A stretch of DNA of 64,000 bases from Gracilaria domingensis (GCA_022539475.1 VCMS01000081.1:62001-126000), one strand, 5' to 3'. Counted from the first letter of the stretch, positions 1-10,866 are shown. Translations and numbers: made by a program. The notes: generated by a model not told the origin, from the letters alone.

Positions 1-273
1 ACGAGGGCCAGGCCAAGTTATGACGGAAAGGGTGGCACGGATCACGAGTCATGATTCACGACCCTTTCGCCGTGTTTGTCGCTGGCGCAATGCATTCTCG
101 CCTCGAAAACGCATTGCATCTCGCCAACGTTCCCACGTGGCTTAACATCCCTCGCCGCATGCTCGTCTTTCGCCACCACCGCTTCCCACGTCATCCTTCC
201 CCAACCACCCATCGACGAGAGCTAAACGCCTTGCAGCGATCTTTTTCTATCTCTCACACATCGGAAATCAGCC

Positions 274-622
274 ATGGCGGGTGGAATGGGAGTCCGCAAG
301 AACGTTCACATAGAAGAATGGGCAAGCTTTCGTGAAAACTGTGAGCATGTCTTCAAGTTTTCTCGTGCCAATTGGGCACGACTCGCGGTATTCGGATTTG
401 CCGTCCCGATAGGACTATACGTCTGGGTCACAAAGGAAATGGTAAGTGCTCCCTAACTTCCCCTCATCCACATAACTTCTTCTGACAAGCGCTTCCTATA
501 TCTCTCGTTGCGATACCGCTCGGTAGTTATGCGAGGGTCATTCAGAGGGGCTTGGTCCTGAGCGTTATGGCTACCAGCGAAAATATATGGGTTTCCCGCC
601 GCAGAAGAGGCAGGAATCATAA
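274..622 (+). CDS. NDUFB4: Mitochondrial complex I subunit NDUFB4/B15-like, two exons
   Basis: Small accessory subunit of the membrane arm of respiratory complex I. Exon 1 is 274-441 and exon 2 is 527-622; the 85-bp intron begins GTAAGT and ends TAG, and both exons join in phase 0. The 87-residue product starts MAGGMGVRKNVHIEEWASFR, very like the plant B15 proteins that open with MGGGM and an N-K-x-x-IE-DW motif followed by REN-EH. One transmembrane helix lies at about residues 36-53 (RLAVFGFAVPIGLYVWV). The tail ends YMGFPPQKRQES. Length matches the short plant form. It converges on COG3, whose stop lies 93 bp beyond. The assignment rests on recognition of the N-terminal half; the second exon is supported by frame and splice sites. 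Confidence 0.78.
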
Positions 623-715
623 ACGGAGTTTTGACACTCTTGCTCGTCGTCTCTCTCACATGATCTGTATTACTGATTTTAGTTGCTCATGGCATTGCTC
701 ATTTACACCACCATT

Positions 716-3412
716 CTACCGTACCAAGTCCGTGCTTGCACTACGAGCCGAACGGGGCGTTTTCATTTCGATACCCGTCACCAAATCCACATCCTCCAGC
801 AATTTACCCACCTTGGCGCCATCAACTGCAATATCTTCCCGTTCCTCTAATGTGTACCGCTGCTGCAATACTGACAAAAGCTCAGTGGCCGCTTCTGCCA
901 CGTTGGCGCGGATCGGTCGCAGTAACACTGCACGAGATGCTGGCTTTGTGATGTAAATCTTCATTCTCTCAATGACCGGTCCCAATTCTTCATTCACAGC
1001 TTTTTCAACCTTCTCCCATGTTTCTTTCACCTTGGTAGGATGCGCGAATGACTCTGGATTCGACTTCTGCGTATCGAAAGGTGCGGATGGTGGTGTGGGT
1101 GGAACCTCGCCTTCTTCAAGCACTCTATGCGCGGTTCGACTTGCAGGCAGTGCATTGCATTTCGCAAGAAACATTAGAACAGGGTCCAGAATCAACCGCG
1201 TAGTCTTCAGAATGAATGACTCACAGGCCCCTCGTACGCGGTGGTCCAGCTCACGTTTCGAGTCGAACACTTTTTCTCGCACCGCGGGTGGAGACGCTAG
1301 CGATCTAGCAGATAGTTCCCCACGAATGACTGAGCCAAGCAACGTTCGCAGTTCAAAGAAATCAAGTTCGTGCTCAGTGTAGCTCATGTCCACATCAAAC
1401 GGGGAAATTTGCTCCCTTGTCATAAGCAGTTGCCAGATTAGAAACAGTTGCGCATGGTCTTCGGCGTTTGGTTTGTCTTGCGCAGTAATGCGCGCGGCGG
1501 CAGCACCTACGCTTTGAACACATATCGCGACTGCTTCCTGGGCCACTCCTGCAAACACCTCTCCATCCACGCATCGGTACAACATGGAGAGAAGTCTTAG
1601 TGTCTTCTCCACCGGTGGGTACCAAGTAGCATATATTCCAACGCTACGGATGTCAGGCAAGAACGCATCCTTCTCTTGAGACCCAGACTCTGCTCCATTC
1701 TCCATATCACCTGCGTCCATTGACTTTTGCAGGGATGTGACAATGGAAGCAGTCGATGAAGATGCTCGTTTGTTATATTCCAGAATGATTTCAGGGTAGT
1801 GTAGATGGTGAGGGTTGGGAACGAATCCTCGGATTTCATCGCGCATGTATACCTCGGCGCGATAAATGATACGCTCTTGTGCGTCTGCAATGGCACGAAC
1901 AGCAGATGGAGCAAATGCCTTTCCGGCAAACCCGCGACGTGGAACTTCATCACCCAGAATCTCTGTCTTCAAAACCTCAATGAGGTAAACCAGGTTATCA
2001 AGGTCATCTTCTTGTAGTATGAGTGGCCTCAGCTCTGTATACACGACATCGCACACAACACGAAGCGCCGCATTCAAGATAGGCGTCTCATTTTCCTCCT
2101 CGCTGTCAAGCGGAAAGAAATGTTCATATAGCTGGCGCTCCAATTGGCAAACTCGCAAAACATACGCTGACGCTAGTCTTGCCAGAGCGATCATGTTCTT
2201 CACATCAGCTAAAGATTTAACGTGGGCGGCAACGGATGAGTCAAGCAAACGCTTCCGTTGTTCAAAAAAGCTTTCTTCGCAGTCTGCATAGAGCCCAAGA
2301 GCTGTGTTCCGTGATGAAAACATAGAATTCGCGCTAAACCCAGTCATCCCACTAGATGACGGATTCGAGTACGCGTCTGTTGTGGAAGACGGTCTTCTGG
2401 AATAACGGGGAGACAAGTTGAGCTCGCTATGCCGCATAGACGTGCCTGCGCGAGGGCTCGAAGGAGCCGCCTTTGCCCTGGAATGAAGTTCCGTCATCAG
2501 CGACTTTATACGAGGGGCGATAGTTCGAAATCGCAAGTATTCTTTCGAAGCATCGGTAAGATCAGCATGCCTAAATCCAGCCCCATTAAGACGATCCTCT
2601 CGAAGCTCCTTCGCAACTTGTGTCGTAGTATCTCGGAACACCGTTACCGTATGGTCTCGAATGGAAGTAAACGCACGTCTCTGCAACTCGAGAAAGCGGG
2701 CCAGGTACCCATCTGCTTCTGCCACCGCTCCAGTAGAACTGGACGCATAAGCAACGCACTCGTCTAGACGATGAAGCAATTTGACAAAGTCAGGATCTGT
2801 TGGTTTGATTGAGTTCTTCCCTCCACCAAATTTCGCCGTCAAGGTCTCGAGTTCCTCAAAGTAGGTGAGTCGCTTTCGAAGGGCGTCCGCAAGTTCACCC
2901 AATGTTTTCCTTTCAGACACCATTGCCTCACAATCTGACTTGAATTGAAGAACCACATCCGATACAAACTTGTGACCGCCTTCAACCTTTACGAGGGCAG
3001 CTAAGGCATCATCCACCGTTTCTATAAGCCTGAGACAGTCCTTTCGGTCCTCTTTCAGACCGTCTACAAGTGATCGATACTTGTGTTCATTGGCTTCCTC
3101 CAGTCTTCGCTCCATCTCGTCGTGCCAAATGTGGAATTCTTCCGCTGTGCTCACTTCTGCCAAACCCTTCAAACCATCCTCTCCCTTGTATGAAAACATC
3201 GCATTATCGCCATCATTCTGCTTTGAATCAGCACCCTCATCAGTCGTCGTTACAGGAACTTTTGAAACCGGAGCAAAGGTTGAGCATTGTGATTCGACAA
3301 GAGCGCAGAGCTGCAGTTGGTCTTGAGTCAGAGGGGCATTACTTTCCCATAAACGCAGGAATTCACCATGACTCTTCGCTCGAGAGGACGCTTCCATTGC
3401 CTTAGAAGCCAT
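716..3412 (-). CDS. COG3: Conserved oligomeric Golgi complex subunit 3
   Basis: Subunit of the COG tethering complex that guides retrograde vesicles in the Golgi. The 898-residue product has a coiled-coil N-terminal half, then the Sec34-type core: FEELETLTAKF, FVKLLHRLDECVAYASS and YADCEESFFEQRKRLL correspond to the conserved COG3 blocks. Length is near the family norm of about 800-850. I chose the ATG at 3412 (MASKAMEASS). The frame stays open 16 codons further upstream without an ATG and is then closed by TAG, which sits at a possible 3' splice site, so a short upstream coding exon cannot be excluded. A Ser/Pro-rich insert near residues 315-360 is low-complexity. It is divergent from HGH1 and convergent with the NDUFB4-like gene. 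Confidence 0.85.
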   Translation of the reverse strand: MASKAMEASSRAKSHGEFLRLWESNAPLTQDQLQLCALVESQCSTFAPVSKVPVTTTDEGADSKQNDGDNAMFSYKGEDGLKGLAEVSTAEEFHIWHDEMERRLEEANEHKYRSLVDGLKEDRKDCLRLIETVDDALAALVKVEGGHKFVSDVVLQFKSDCEAMVSERKTLGELADALRKRLTYFEELETLTAKFGGGKNSIKPTDPDFVKLLHRLDECVAYASSSTGAVAEADGYLARFLELQRRAFTSIRDHTVTVFRDTTTQVAKELREDRLNGAGFRHADLTDASKEYLRFRTIAPRIKSLMTELHSRAKAAPSSPRAGTSMRHSELNLSPRYSRRPSSTTDAYSNPSSSGMTGFSANSMFSSRNTALGLYADCEESFFEQRKRLLDSSVAAHVKSLADVKNMIALARLASAYVLRVCQLERQLYEHFFPLDSEEENETPILNAALRVVCDVVYTELRPLILQEDDLDNLVYLIEVLKTEILGDEVPRRGFAGKAFAPSAVRAIADAQERIIYRAEVYMRDEIRGFVPNPHHLHYPEIILEYNKRASSSTASIVTSLQKSMDAGDMENGAESGSQEKDAFLPDIRSVGIYATWYPPVEKTLRLLSMLYRCVDGEVFAGVAQEAVAICVQSVGAAAARITAQDKPNAEDHAQLFLIWQLLMTREQISPFDVDMSYTEHELDFFELRTLLGSVIRGELSARSLASPPAVREKVFDSKRELDHRVRGACESFILKTTRLILDPVLMFLAKCNALPASRTAHRVLEEGEVPPTPPSAPFDTQKSNPESFAHPTKVKETWEKVEKAVNEELGPVIERMKIYITKPASRAVLLRPIRANVAEAATELLSVLQQRYTLEEREDIAVDGAKVGKLLEDVDLVTGIEMKTPRSARSASTDLVR

Positions 3413-4232
3413 AGAAAAAGGCTCAGTCTCGATTGGGCAAGTGATATTGTCGAAACTCAAAAGCTGAACCTACTCCAGGAATAAATTCAATTTTGTATTA
3501 GTCGATCTGTTCCCAATCAATGCCTTGTCAAGATCCTCATTCTGGTTCTGAGAAGCTATGCAACCATACCGAAGCTCTTAACTCTGTCTAACAAAGCTGA
3601 ACTGGTAACTTGATTGTCGATGCAATGATGCAAACCAATAAAGAACAAGAGTGGAGTTGTGGACAGGCACTGCGTCTAGTGCACAGGCACTACGTCTAGT
3701 AGACAGAAAAGGAATAATTTTGTTGAATCTAGCTAGAGAGAACGGCTTCATGTGGGCGTGAACGCGCTCGCTGCCAGCGTAGAGCAGTGTAAGGCCAACC
3801 CAGCTCGCTGGGCTGCCATCTACAGAGTGACATTTGGGTCGCTACAGAAAACATGTCATGTTGGAAGTCATGTTGTCTGAAGCGGTGACGTCGACGGTTA
3901 GTTCGTTCGTTCCGGTCAGGCCTGATCTTCAGAAATCGGCGTCAACGACAACGCGTCGTCAACGCTTGTTAAGACAGGGCCTGATCAGGTGTTTCTATCT
4001 ATCGTTCAGAAAGTTACCAAAGGTAGCCTTATACTTCGTTCCCGGTGCAGAGCATTCCAGACTGTATTGTATTTTGAGTCGCAACACGGTTTCTTGAACA
4101 AGTTTTGTATAGAACTGAAAGTTTTGAAAGTCTATTGTTTAACGGTATTCCTTGAAGAGCTGTGGATATCAACCTCAAACGCTTTGGTTGTTCAAGATAC
4201 AACACTCGCGTGGGCGACCAGCGGACTTAGAA
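3413..4232. promoter_or_regulatory. Divergent intergenic region COG3/HGH1 with an 18-bp tandem duplication
   Basis: There is no coding signal. It must hold both promoters. Positions 3663-3680 and 3683-3700 are two copies of ACAGGCACTRCGTCTAGT differing at one base. No TATA box is obvious for either gene. Confidence 0.4.
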
Positions 4233-5324
4233 ATGGATAAGGAAGCTTTGTCTGAAATCGTGAAGCTGCTGAGTGGCGCAGTGGGTCCATCTACAAGAAC
4301 AGCGGCATGTACCGCACTGGCGGCCTGTTCGGCGGGAGAGGCAGGTGCCAAACTACGGCACATTATTGGAACTACGAAAGAGGGTGAAGAAACCATTCGT
4401 CGCTTACTCGTGCTCTGCGGTGATCGACAATGCTCTAGAGTGGCTCTTTCTGCCCTGGTAAACATTTCGGAAGCGGCCGAAGCGGTCAAAGTGATGACTT
4501 CTGCAGGTGCTGTTCAGCGAGCTGCAAAGGCATTGGTAGACGATGAGGAACGCGAACTGTCTTCTCTCTATGCAGGACTGTTGTCTAACATCACTCGTCA
4601 TCCATGCGGCGTCGACGCACTCGTTGGTAAAGGTCTCATTGGCGTTGAGAAGGATCTAACTATTGACAGACTGCTTACGCTTGTTGCCCGCTTAGAGACT
4701 ATTCCAAATGTGCTGTGGATGCCCAACGCTCTCACCACTCCGGAGGGAAGAGAAGCTCTTTTGTTCAAATATGCGACAAGCGCTCAGAACGATTTCAACC
4801 GGTCAGGGCAACAACCTCTGACGTGGTTGCTACGTCTGCTCCCTTCATCGAACGAAACAACCCGACTAGCCGTTGCTTCAGCTCTGAGAAATTGTGCAAT
4901 GGCCGAAGACTGTCATGAAGCGCTGCTCAGTGAGCCGGACACGATCGGGACGTGTTTAGTAAGGTTAATGTCGGCCGAACATCCTGTTCCCCCATCAAAC
5001 ATAAGGAGAGCACCACAATCTGTGCAAGATATAGCACTCAGTCCAAATACAGCCACACCGGAGCCTCTTGTGGAAATACGACTATTGCTGGTCGAAGCGC
5101 TTCTACTGCTCTGCAAGAGCCCTCAAGGACGAAAAATATTGTGGGAGAAGGACGCATATGCTGTGCTAGAGGTATGGAAACAAGCAGAAGACAACGAACA
5201 GATTCGAACAGCGATTGACAGCATCATCGACAGGGTTACCATAGCTGAGGACAACGAAAAGCCCGGCGAAGAAAGCGTGGAGCCTATCAACAAGACCGAG
5301 CCGTCAACGCTTGCTGCAGTATGA
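4233..5324 (+). CDS. HGH1: HGH1 homologue (armadillo-like, eEF2 folding factor)
   Basis: HGH1 (FAM203) is a cytosolic armadillo-repeat protein; in yeast it is a chaperone adaptor that helps eEF2 fold. The 363-residue product is all-helical repeat sequence. Recognisable features are VALSALVNISEAAEAVKV, LYAGLLSNITRHPCG, and the C-terminal block LLVEALLLLCKSPQGRKIL, which matches the family's LVEA-LLL--T-GR motif, followed by RTAIDSIIDRV. An in-frame ATG 81 bases upstream exists, but the ATG at 4233 (MDKEALSEIVKLL) begins the first helix and has an A-rich context, so it is preferred. Single exon. Length agrees with the family (about 360-390). The acidic tail is low-complexity. Confidence 0.8.
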   Translation: MDKEALSEIVKLLSGAVGPSTRTAACTALAACSAGEAGAKLRHIIGTTKEGEETIRRLLVLCGDRQCSRVALSALVNISEAAEAVKVMTSAGAVQRAAKALVDDEERELSSLYAGLLSNITRHPCGVDALVGKGLIGVEKDLTIDRLLTLVARLETIPNVLWMPNALTTPEGREALLFKYATSAQNDFNRSGQQPLTWLLRLLPSSNETTRLAVASALRNCAMAEDCHEALLSEPDTIGTCLVRLMSAEHPVPPSNIRRAPQSVQDIALSPNTATPEPLVEIRLLLVEALLLLCKSPQGRKILWEKDAYAVLEVWKQAEDNEQIRTAIDSIIDRVTIAEDNEKPGEESVEPINKTEPSTLAAV

Positions 5325-5939
5325 TGATGTGCGCACTCGTCAATCGTTCCCGTTACGGAGGAGACAATACGTGAATAAGGTGAGCCTAACGGTTACGTTT
5401 ATTCTCTGCAAGGCTATGTCTGACATGAACTCTAAAAGAGTGCCACGGAGTAACTTTGTGGCGAAAGGCGACGAAGTATTTGAACCTCATATCTGTGCCA
5501 ACTTGCAAATATTACGTTAGGAAAAGTGTGTACTCTACTAAGCTCATGCCACGCTTGCATGTCTTTATTACGAGACCAGTAAGATCAGAACGTGCCCATG
5601 GATTCTCGCGGGATGAGACTAGAGTTGAAGAGTTGTTAGACTGAATTTACTGATAGAAGGTGAATCGAGATGTGAAATGAGTTTTGCACCAAAGCTATGG
5701 AGATCGCAGGTTGCTGAATGCAGGTACAGAGTATGAGGGATTTCAAGTTTGAACATTCAAAAGTTACAAGGATGTAGGAAGATGTAGCTGAGGAACGTTA
5801 GACCGAATGCAGCGCGGGGCCAGCGGAGATGTTCACGATAGAACTTGAAGTTAGTGTGAAGGTGGAGTGGCAGTAACGCGGGCTCGTCGTCGCACGGGGA
5901 TCATAGCCACCGGCGTGTTGACTGACGGCATCGACTGGG
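5325..5939. other. Intergenic, convergent HGH1/EAF6; nothing recognised
   Basis: 3' flanks of two converging genes. Only short random reading frames are present; no repeat, RNA gene or splice-linked exon was seen. Confidence 0.5.
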
Positions 5940-6752
5940 TTACTTCTTCTTTTTCTTTTTCTGCACACCGCCGCGCTTGACGATCTGAACGTCAGGGTTG
6001 TCCACCCTGAAAGGCGAAGTAGATGAACTGAGACTAAAAATACGGTCGTTGAGCCTTGACTTGCGGTGTTTGGGCGCGCCGGTAGCCACGCCGCTTCCAT
6101 TGCCGGTGACAACCCTCTCCGAGCGGTCAAGCCTTCGACCAAAACCGTCCCAACCCCTCAAGACGTTGCCCTGCGCCCACGTATCCCTAATGTACGCCTC
6201 CTCCTTGGCGCCAATATCTCGCTCAATATCATCCAGCTCCCTCTGCAGGCTGGACACGCTCTCGGCAATGCTGATCTCCAGCGCAAGGCGTTCCGCAGCC
6301 AGTGCGGCGGTCTCCGCAACCCTCTCGGCGGCCCTTTCCGCCTTGACCAGCGCCTTGGACGCAACCTTGCCCACCCGCGGCTTCTCAAGGAGCGTCTTGC
6401 CCGCCACAGAAGGGCGGCTCCGCGTCGTCGCCGTCTTCCTCACCTCCGGCTTGCGCGGCGGCGCAGGCGGCGGCGCGGACGGCGGCGCGGACGCGGACGC
6501 GGACACGGACGCGGACACGGACGCGGACGGCGTGGGCGTGGGCGTGGGCGTGGGCGTGGGCGTGGACGGCGCGGAGGCGTGCGCAGTGGCAGTGGCAGCA
6601 GAAGGCGCCAGGCCGCGCGGCGCCTTGGCGGCGAGCGGGCGGTGGTGAGCGGCCTTGCGCAGCATGGGGCTGGGCGAGTGCGGCGGACTGCGCTCCGGCG
6701 GCGGCGGGCTGCCCGCCGGCGACGCGCTCGGAAACGTTTTGCCGGCCGGCAT
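5940..6752 (-). CDS. EAF6: EAF6 (MEAF6), subunit of MYST histone acetyltransferase complexes
   Basis: Small coiled-coil scaffold subunit of the NuA4/Tip60 and MOZ-type acetyltransferases. The C-terminal part carries the family signature: a coiled coil (SSLQRELDDIERDIGAKEE), then AYIRDTWAQGNVLRGWDGF, corresponding to the SYL-DT--GN-IRGWD block, and later NDRIFSLSSSTSPF. It ends in a run of lysines. The start is taken at the ATG at 6752 (MPAGKTFPSASP). The frame remains open to 7649, but that extension is Arg/Ala-rich sequence antisense to the rubredoxin gene and is not credible. The N-terminal 160 residues are low-complexity Ala/Pro/Thr/Ser, partly from hexanucleotide repeats near 6490-6560 (TPTPTPTPT, SVSASVSAS). 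Very GC-rich codon use. The start codon is the least certain part. Confidence 0.75.
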   Translation of the reverse strand: MPAGKTFPSASPAGSPPPPERSPPHSPSPMLRKAAHHRPLAAKAPRGLAPSAATATAHASAPSTPTPTPTPTPTPSASVSASVSASASAPPSAPPPAPPRKPEVRKTATTRSRPSVAGKTLLEKPRVGKVASKALVKAERAAERVAETAALAAERLALEISIAESVSSLQRELDDIERDIGAKEEAYIRDTWAQGNVLRGWDGFGRRLDRSERVVTGNGSGVATGAPKHRKSRLNDRIFSLSSSTSPFRVDNPDVQIVKRGGVQKKKKKK

Positions 6753-7133
6753 GGTGCGGCACGGCGCGCGGTGGCGGCAGCTGGCGCCGCGGCGCGGCGC
6801 CTCCACGGCGGGGCGGCGGCGGCGGCGGCGGCGGCGGGACGCTGGCGGCACGGCGGCGCTGCTGCGCGGCGTGCTGCACGACGCAGTGGCACGCGCGCCG
6901 GCGCCGGCACCGGCACCGGCACCCGGCTGGCACCGCGGACGTGGCGCCACGGCGGGCGCGCGCGCGTGCGGCGCCAATTGGGCGTGCAGTGCGCGCCGCG
7001 TTGCCAGCTGTGCGGTGGTCGCGGGCTCGCGGCGCGCGCGCCTTGTGGTGAATCTCCGCCTCCGCCGCCACCGCCGCCGCCGCGCTCTCTCTGGCTCGCG
7101 GCGTCGGCGCGCTGCTCGCGGCTTGTGTACTAC
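6753..7133. promoter_or_regulatory. CpG-rich divergent promoter EAF6/RBD1
   Basis: 381 bp between two divergent ATGs, dense in CGCG and GCCG repeats. Both strands stay open in several frames simply because stop codons are rare at this composition. No TATA box. Confidence 0.5.
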
Positions 7134-7721
7134 ATGGCGTTCGTGGGCTTCGCGCCGCTGCGGCTGGGAGGCCGTCCGGCGCGCAGCGCGGTCTGCGCGC
7201 GCGCGCGGCGCGCGGCGCGCGCGGCGCGCGCGGCGCGCATGGGCGGCGACGACGAGGAGGCGGTGTCGCTGGACGCGCTGAACAAGCTGCGCGGCGGCGA
7301 GGCGCCGCGCGCCGCGCCGGCGGCGGACGCGGCGGAGGGCGGCACGGCCGTGGACGAGCGCAGCGAGCAGCAGAAGGAGGTGGCGCGGCTGCGCGCGGCC
7401 GAGAAGTTCATCACGGTGGACGAGGGGCGGTACGAGTGCCTGGGGTGCGGCTACGTGTACGAGCCGACGCAGGGCGACAAGCAGGCGGGCATTGCGGCGG
7501 GCACGGCGTTTGGCGACCTGCCAGACAGCTACTTCTGTGCCGTGTGCCGCTCGCCAAAGGCGCGCTTCGCGCCGAAGAAGAAGGTGATTGCCGGCTTTGC
7601 CGACAACCAGTCGTACGGGCTGGGCACCAATAGCATGACGGGCGGCCAAAAGAATCTGCTCATTTTCGGCGGGCTGCTGCTCGCGTTCCTGCTGCTGCTG
7701 TCTGGCTACGCGCTCAACTAG
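7134..7721 (+). CDS. RBD1: Plastid membrane-anchored rubredoxin (RBD1/RubA type)
   Basis: A rubredoxin with a C-terminal membrane anchor. Cyanobacterial RubA and plastid RBD1 of this architecture are needed for photosystem assembly, chiefly PSII. The 195-residue product has an Arg/Ala-rich N-terminus of about 36 residues resembling a transit peptide, an acidic spacer, the iron-binding pairs Cys102-x2-Cys105 (YECLGCGYVYEP) and Cys135-x2-Cys138 (YFCAVCRSPKARF), the linker motif FADNQSYGLGTNSMTGGQKN, and a single transmembrane helix at 174-192. All four iron ligands are present. The start at ATG 7134 (MAFVGFAPLR) is the only one giving a plausible targeting peptide; the frame is open much further upstream in GC-rich sequence. 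It is direct evidence that the organism is photosynthetic. Confidence 0.88.
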   Translation: MAFVGFAPLRLGGRPARSAVCARARRAARAARAARMGGDDEEAVSLDALNKLRGGEAPRAAPAADAAEGGTAVDERSEQQKEVARLRAAEKFITVDEGRYECLGCGYVYEPTQGDKQAGIAAGTAFGDLPDSYFCAVCRSPKARFAPKKKVIAGFADNQSYGLGTNSMTGGQKNLLIFGGLLLAFLLLLSGYALN

Positions 7722-9250
7722 CCCGCCTCTTGAAGATATGTTTGGCAGCTGGCAACTGCCACTCGCCTATAATGGCCGCCCCTCTCCCCCTCCCCCCCCC
7801 CTCCCCTTCCCTCCCCCTTTGGGCAAGCGCCTGCCTTACGAACCGCGTGTTTGAAACAAGCGCCCGTTATAAACGCTGAAACAGCTCGTTGCACAGCCCA
7901 GCTAGAGAGAGCGGTCTCGCCGACCACTCCGCCAGCTACGCACGCCGCGGCGACGCGCGCGTGTTACGGAACCGAAACGCGGACAAAAATACTCTCGAGC
8001 AGCGCAAGCGTCTTGTCGGCCTCATGGATTTGTGGCGCGCTCGCCACGACCGGCCAATCGGTCGGCGCGCTGCGCCTGCGGGCGGCTGCAGCGTACGGTA
8101 CTCCTCGCTCATCATCAAGCTTTAAAACAAGCCGGTCAGACGCGCGCACAGTGCGACAGTGAAACACGTCATGGCGTTGTGCTGCGCCATTCGTTGCGCG
8201 CGCGACGTTTTGTTTCCACCCGTTGCGCGCGGCAAGCGGTCACATAATATGTTATCTTATCGGGAGGGGGGACTTGTGTGTGAATTGGTGGCATGCCATC
8301 GGCCTTATATGCTGCGCGAATGGGGGGGGGGGGGGGCGACTGGAATGGGCGCGCTGACATGATGTGTGCGGGCGAGTGGTAAGCGCGATGGTATCAAGTG
8401 CCTACTATGAAGGTGCTATCGGTAAACATTGCGGATGACATTTGCTTGCGGCGTTGTCGATACGCGGCGGGCGGCGCGCTTGTTGACCAGCGCGCAGCGC
8501 CGTGCGCGGCGGTTGGGCGAGTCGGGGGCGCAAACGAGCCGTCGCGGTTGTGCCTCGATTAGGGCAGCTGGCTAGGGCACGGCTGATCAGTCGTTCCGCG
8601 TATGACAGCGCACTTGCTGTCCGTCGCGCGCATCCATGAACAAGTGGAACTAGATATGTAGCGCGCATCGTATTGAAAAAAAGAAAAAAGTGTCGGCAAT
8701 CACAAGAGCACCTTCACGCTCTAGCATGAGCACCGCCGCCGCCGCCGCTTTTCTTTACCCCGCAGCACAACAACACACACAAGCATCGCGCAGCTTACCG
8801 ACGGTCTCAAGCAGTATGATAGCGTGATGGTACGGTCAGATAGAGGTATGACAAGCTTTTGCAGCATAAAACAAATATATGTGTACATAAAACACGCGCA
8901 CAAGCATCATAACAAGCACTTTTTTCTCATTGAAAAAGGCACGGTTGACATACACGCGCGCATATATGACGGCCCGATTCGCCCCGATGGAGTCGCGTGC
9001 GCGCCAGAAAAGAAGACGACCACCCCGCGACAAGAGCACTCTTCACAACCGCCTGGCGCTGGCGCTCTTGCGCCAAAACCAAACCGAAACAAGCGGACGG
9101 GCGGCGCGGCGCGCGCGGCCGGCGGCGGAGCGCGTGATTGAGCGATGCGGCCCGGCGGATGAGGTAGCGCGCGATTGCATGTTAGCAGAAGAGATGTGTC
9201 AGTACAGAAAGAGGAACGAACGGCAGCTGTGGCCACACCCCCCCCCCCCC
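7722..9250. other. Gene-poor convergent intergenic region with homopolymer tracts
   Basis: 1.5 kb between the 3' ends of RBD1 and the acetate-transporter-family gene. A C-rich block lies at 7783-7818, a run of 15 G at 8322-8336 and a run of 14 C at 9238-9251, the last reaching into the stop codon of the downstream gene. No tRNA fold, conserved frame or mobile element was recognised. Confidence 0.5.
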
Positions 9251-9966
9251 CTACGTCAGCGACCGCAGCGGCAGCGACGAGAAACTGTCGCTCCACGCGT
9301 CGGCAAACAGAATGGCAAACGCCATGTAGTACGACAAAATCGACGCCAGCACGCCGGCCACGCCCGAGATGAGCGACGCCCAGCGGTGCTGGAACAGCGC
9401 CACCGCGTCAAACGCGTAGATCACCATGAGCAGGAACAGCGTGGCGCACACGCAGCGGTCAATGCGGAAGCTGGGGATCCACAGCACGAACGCCGACAGC
9501 GCAAACAGCACGTTGTACGCCAGCGCAAACACCTGCTCCGACTGGTACACCGACAGCGCCGCGTCCGCCGAGCGCTCGGTGAACATGCTCGAGTAGTAGT
9601 ACACCGCCTGCGCAAACCAGTGGAAGCCGAACAGCGCAAACGTGTTGCCGGCGTGCATGTTGTTGAGCAGGAAGTGGTAGTACGCCGCAAACAGCTGCGC
9701 AAAGCTGCCCAGCGACAGCGACACGGCGAACAGCAGCGGGTCCAGCGGCGCCTTGCCCAGCAGCTTGGGCACGGACGACAGCGTGATGGCGATCGAAAAG
9801 CCTATCAGGCCCACCGGCGTCGGGTTCGCTATCGGCCGGTACGGCCGCGACGCGCACGACAGCGGCAGCAGCGGCTCGCGCGGCGCCGACATCACCGTGG
9901 AAAGCAGCGCGGCTTGCAGCACGCGCGCGCCCTTGAGCCGCAGCAGGAACGGCGGCACCGCGCGCT

Positions 9967-10003
<37 letters not shown>

Positions 10004-10048
10004 GTTGTGCGACGCGGAGTGCGAGCTGGCGGAGCGGAAGAACGACAT
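9251..10048 (-). CDS. GPR1/FUN34/YaaH-family (acetate/succinate channel-like) membrane protein
   Basis: Six-helix membrane protein of the family that includes bacterial SatP and yeast Ato proteins, which move acetate or ammonium. The 265-residue product has a Ser/His/Gly N-terminus with a ten-glycine run (a CCG microsatellite at 9974-10002), then the family signature NPTPVGLIGFSIAITLSSVP in the first helix, a pore-region segment FALFGFHWFAQAVYYYSSMF, and further helices at VFALAYNVLFALSAFVLW, ATLFLLMVIYAFDAVALF and GVAGVLASILSYYMAFAIL. The start is the ATG at 10048 (MSFFRSASSHS). The frame is open further upstream but only through Arg/Ala-rich promoter sequence. GC-biased third positions. The substrate cannot be told from sequence. 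Confidence 0.78.
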
Positions 10049-10491
10049 GGTGGGAGCGGGGGCGCGGCGAGCGAGAGGAGGGGGGGGTGCGCGCGGCGAT
10101 GGGCGCGGGCGCGGATGAGGAGGAGTGCGGGGCTGACGCGCGTGGTGGTGGAGGGCGCGCGCGCACACACACTCGCGCCCGGATCGGCGCCACCCGCGCG
10201 GCGCGGGCGCGCGTACATACATACACCATCGGCGCGCGCGCGGCGCGCCGGCGGCCACGCGCGCGCGCGCCTGCAGCGCGCGCGCCGCGCCCGCGCGTTT
10301 GAAACGGGCGTGGCGCGGCGGCGCTTCGGCGCGCGCGCGCGCGCGTCCAAACTGCCAGCGTAGCGCGCGCGCGGCCGCGCCGGCGGCTGCTGGCGCGCAC
10401 GGCGCGGCGGCGGCGCTCGCGCGTGCTGCGCTCGCTGGCGGCGTGCTTTTTTAGCGCGCGCGCAGCAGCCGCAGCGCCGACGCCCGCGCGC

Positions 10492-10527
<36 letters not shown>

Positions 10528-10866
10528 GTTGCTTACAGCGGCGTTTTCGGGGCGCTGTATGTGTGCGTGACGCGTGGCGCGCGCTCGCGCGTCTGTTTTC
10601 CCGGGTGCGCGGCGTCGCGCGTCGCGCGCGCGCGCGCGCCGCGGCGGCGGCCGGCCGGCCGGCCGCGCCGCACGCGCGCGGCAGCCGCCGGCGGCGCGGC
10701 GCGGCGCCGCCAACCGCAGCGCCGCGGCGCAGCCGCCGCTGCGCGCCGCACCAGCGCATCTACAGTACAAGCGCACTGTCCTTCGCAGGTGCACCAAGGT
10801 ACAGTGCGTTTAACGCGCTCAAACACACGCGCAACGCCTCCAACGCAGTCTAGTTCGCAAAAGCCA
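10049..10866. promoter_or_regulatory. CpG island upstream of the YaaH-family gene / 3' flank of MED15
   Basis: Extremely CG-dense sequence with CGCGCG runs and a CCG microsatellite at about 10497-10522. It contains the promoter of the minus-strand transporter gene and the 3' flank of MED15. The long frames on both strands are composition artefacts. Confidence 0.5.

Noticed and set aside
6066-7133. Long plus-strand reading frame upstream of RBD1 and the matching minus-strand extension of EAF6 to 7649
   Set aside because: Arg/Ala/Gly-rich translation on both strands results from CG-dense DNA with few stops. Only the C-terminal parts match known families.
8930-10363. 477-residue plus-strand frame antisense to the acetate-transporter-family gene
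   Set aside because: It is the complement of a well-supported coding frame, and its composition is Arg/His/Gln repeats typical of shadow frames.
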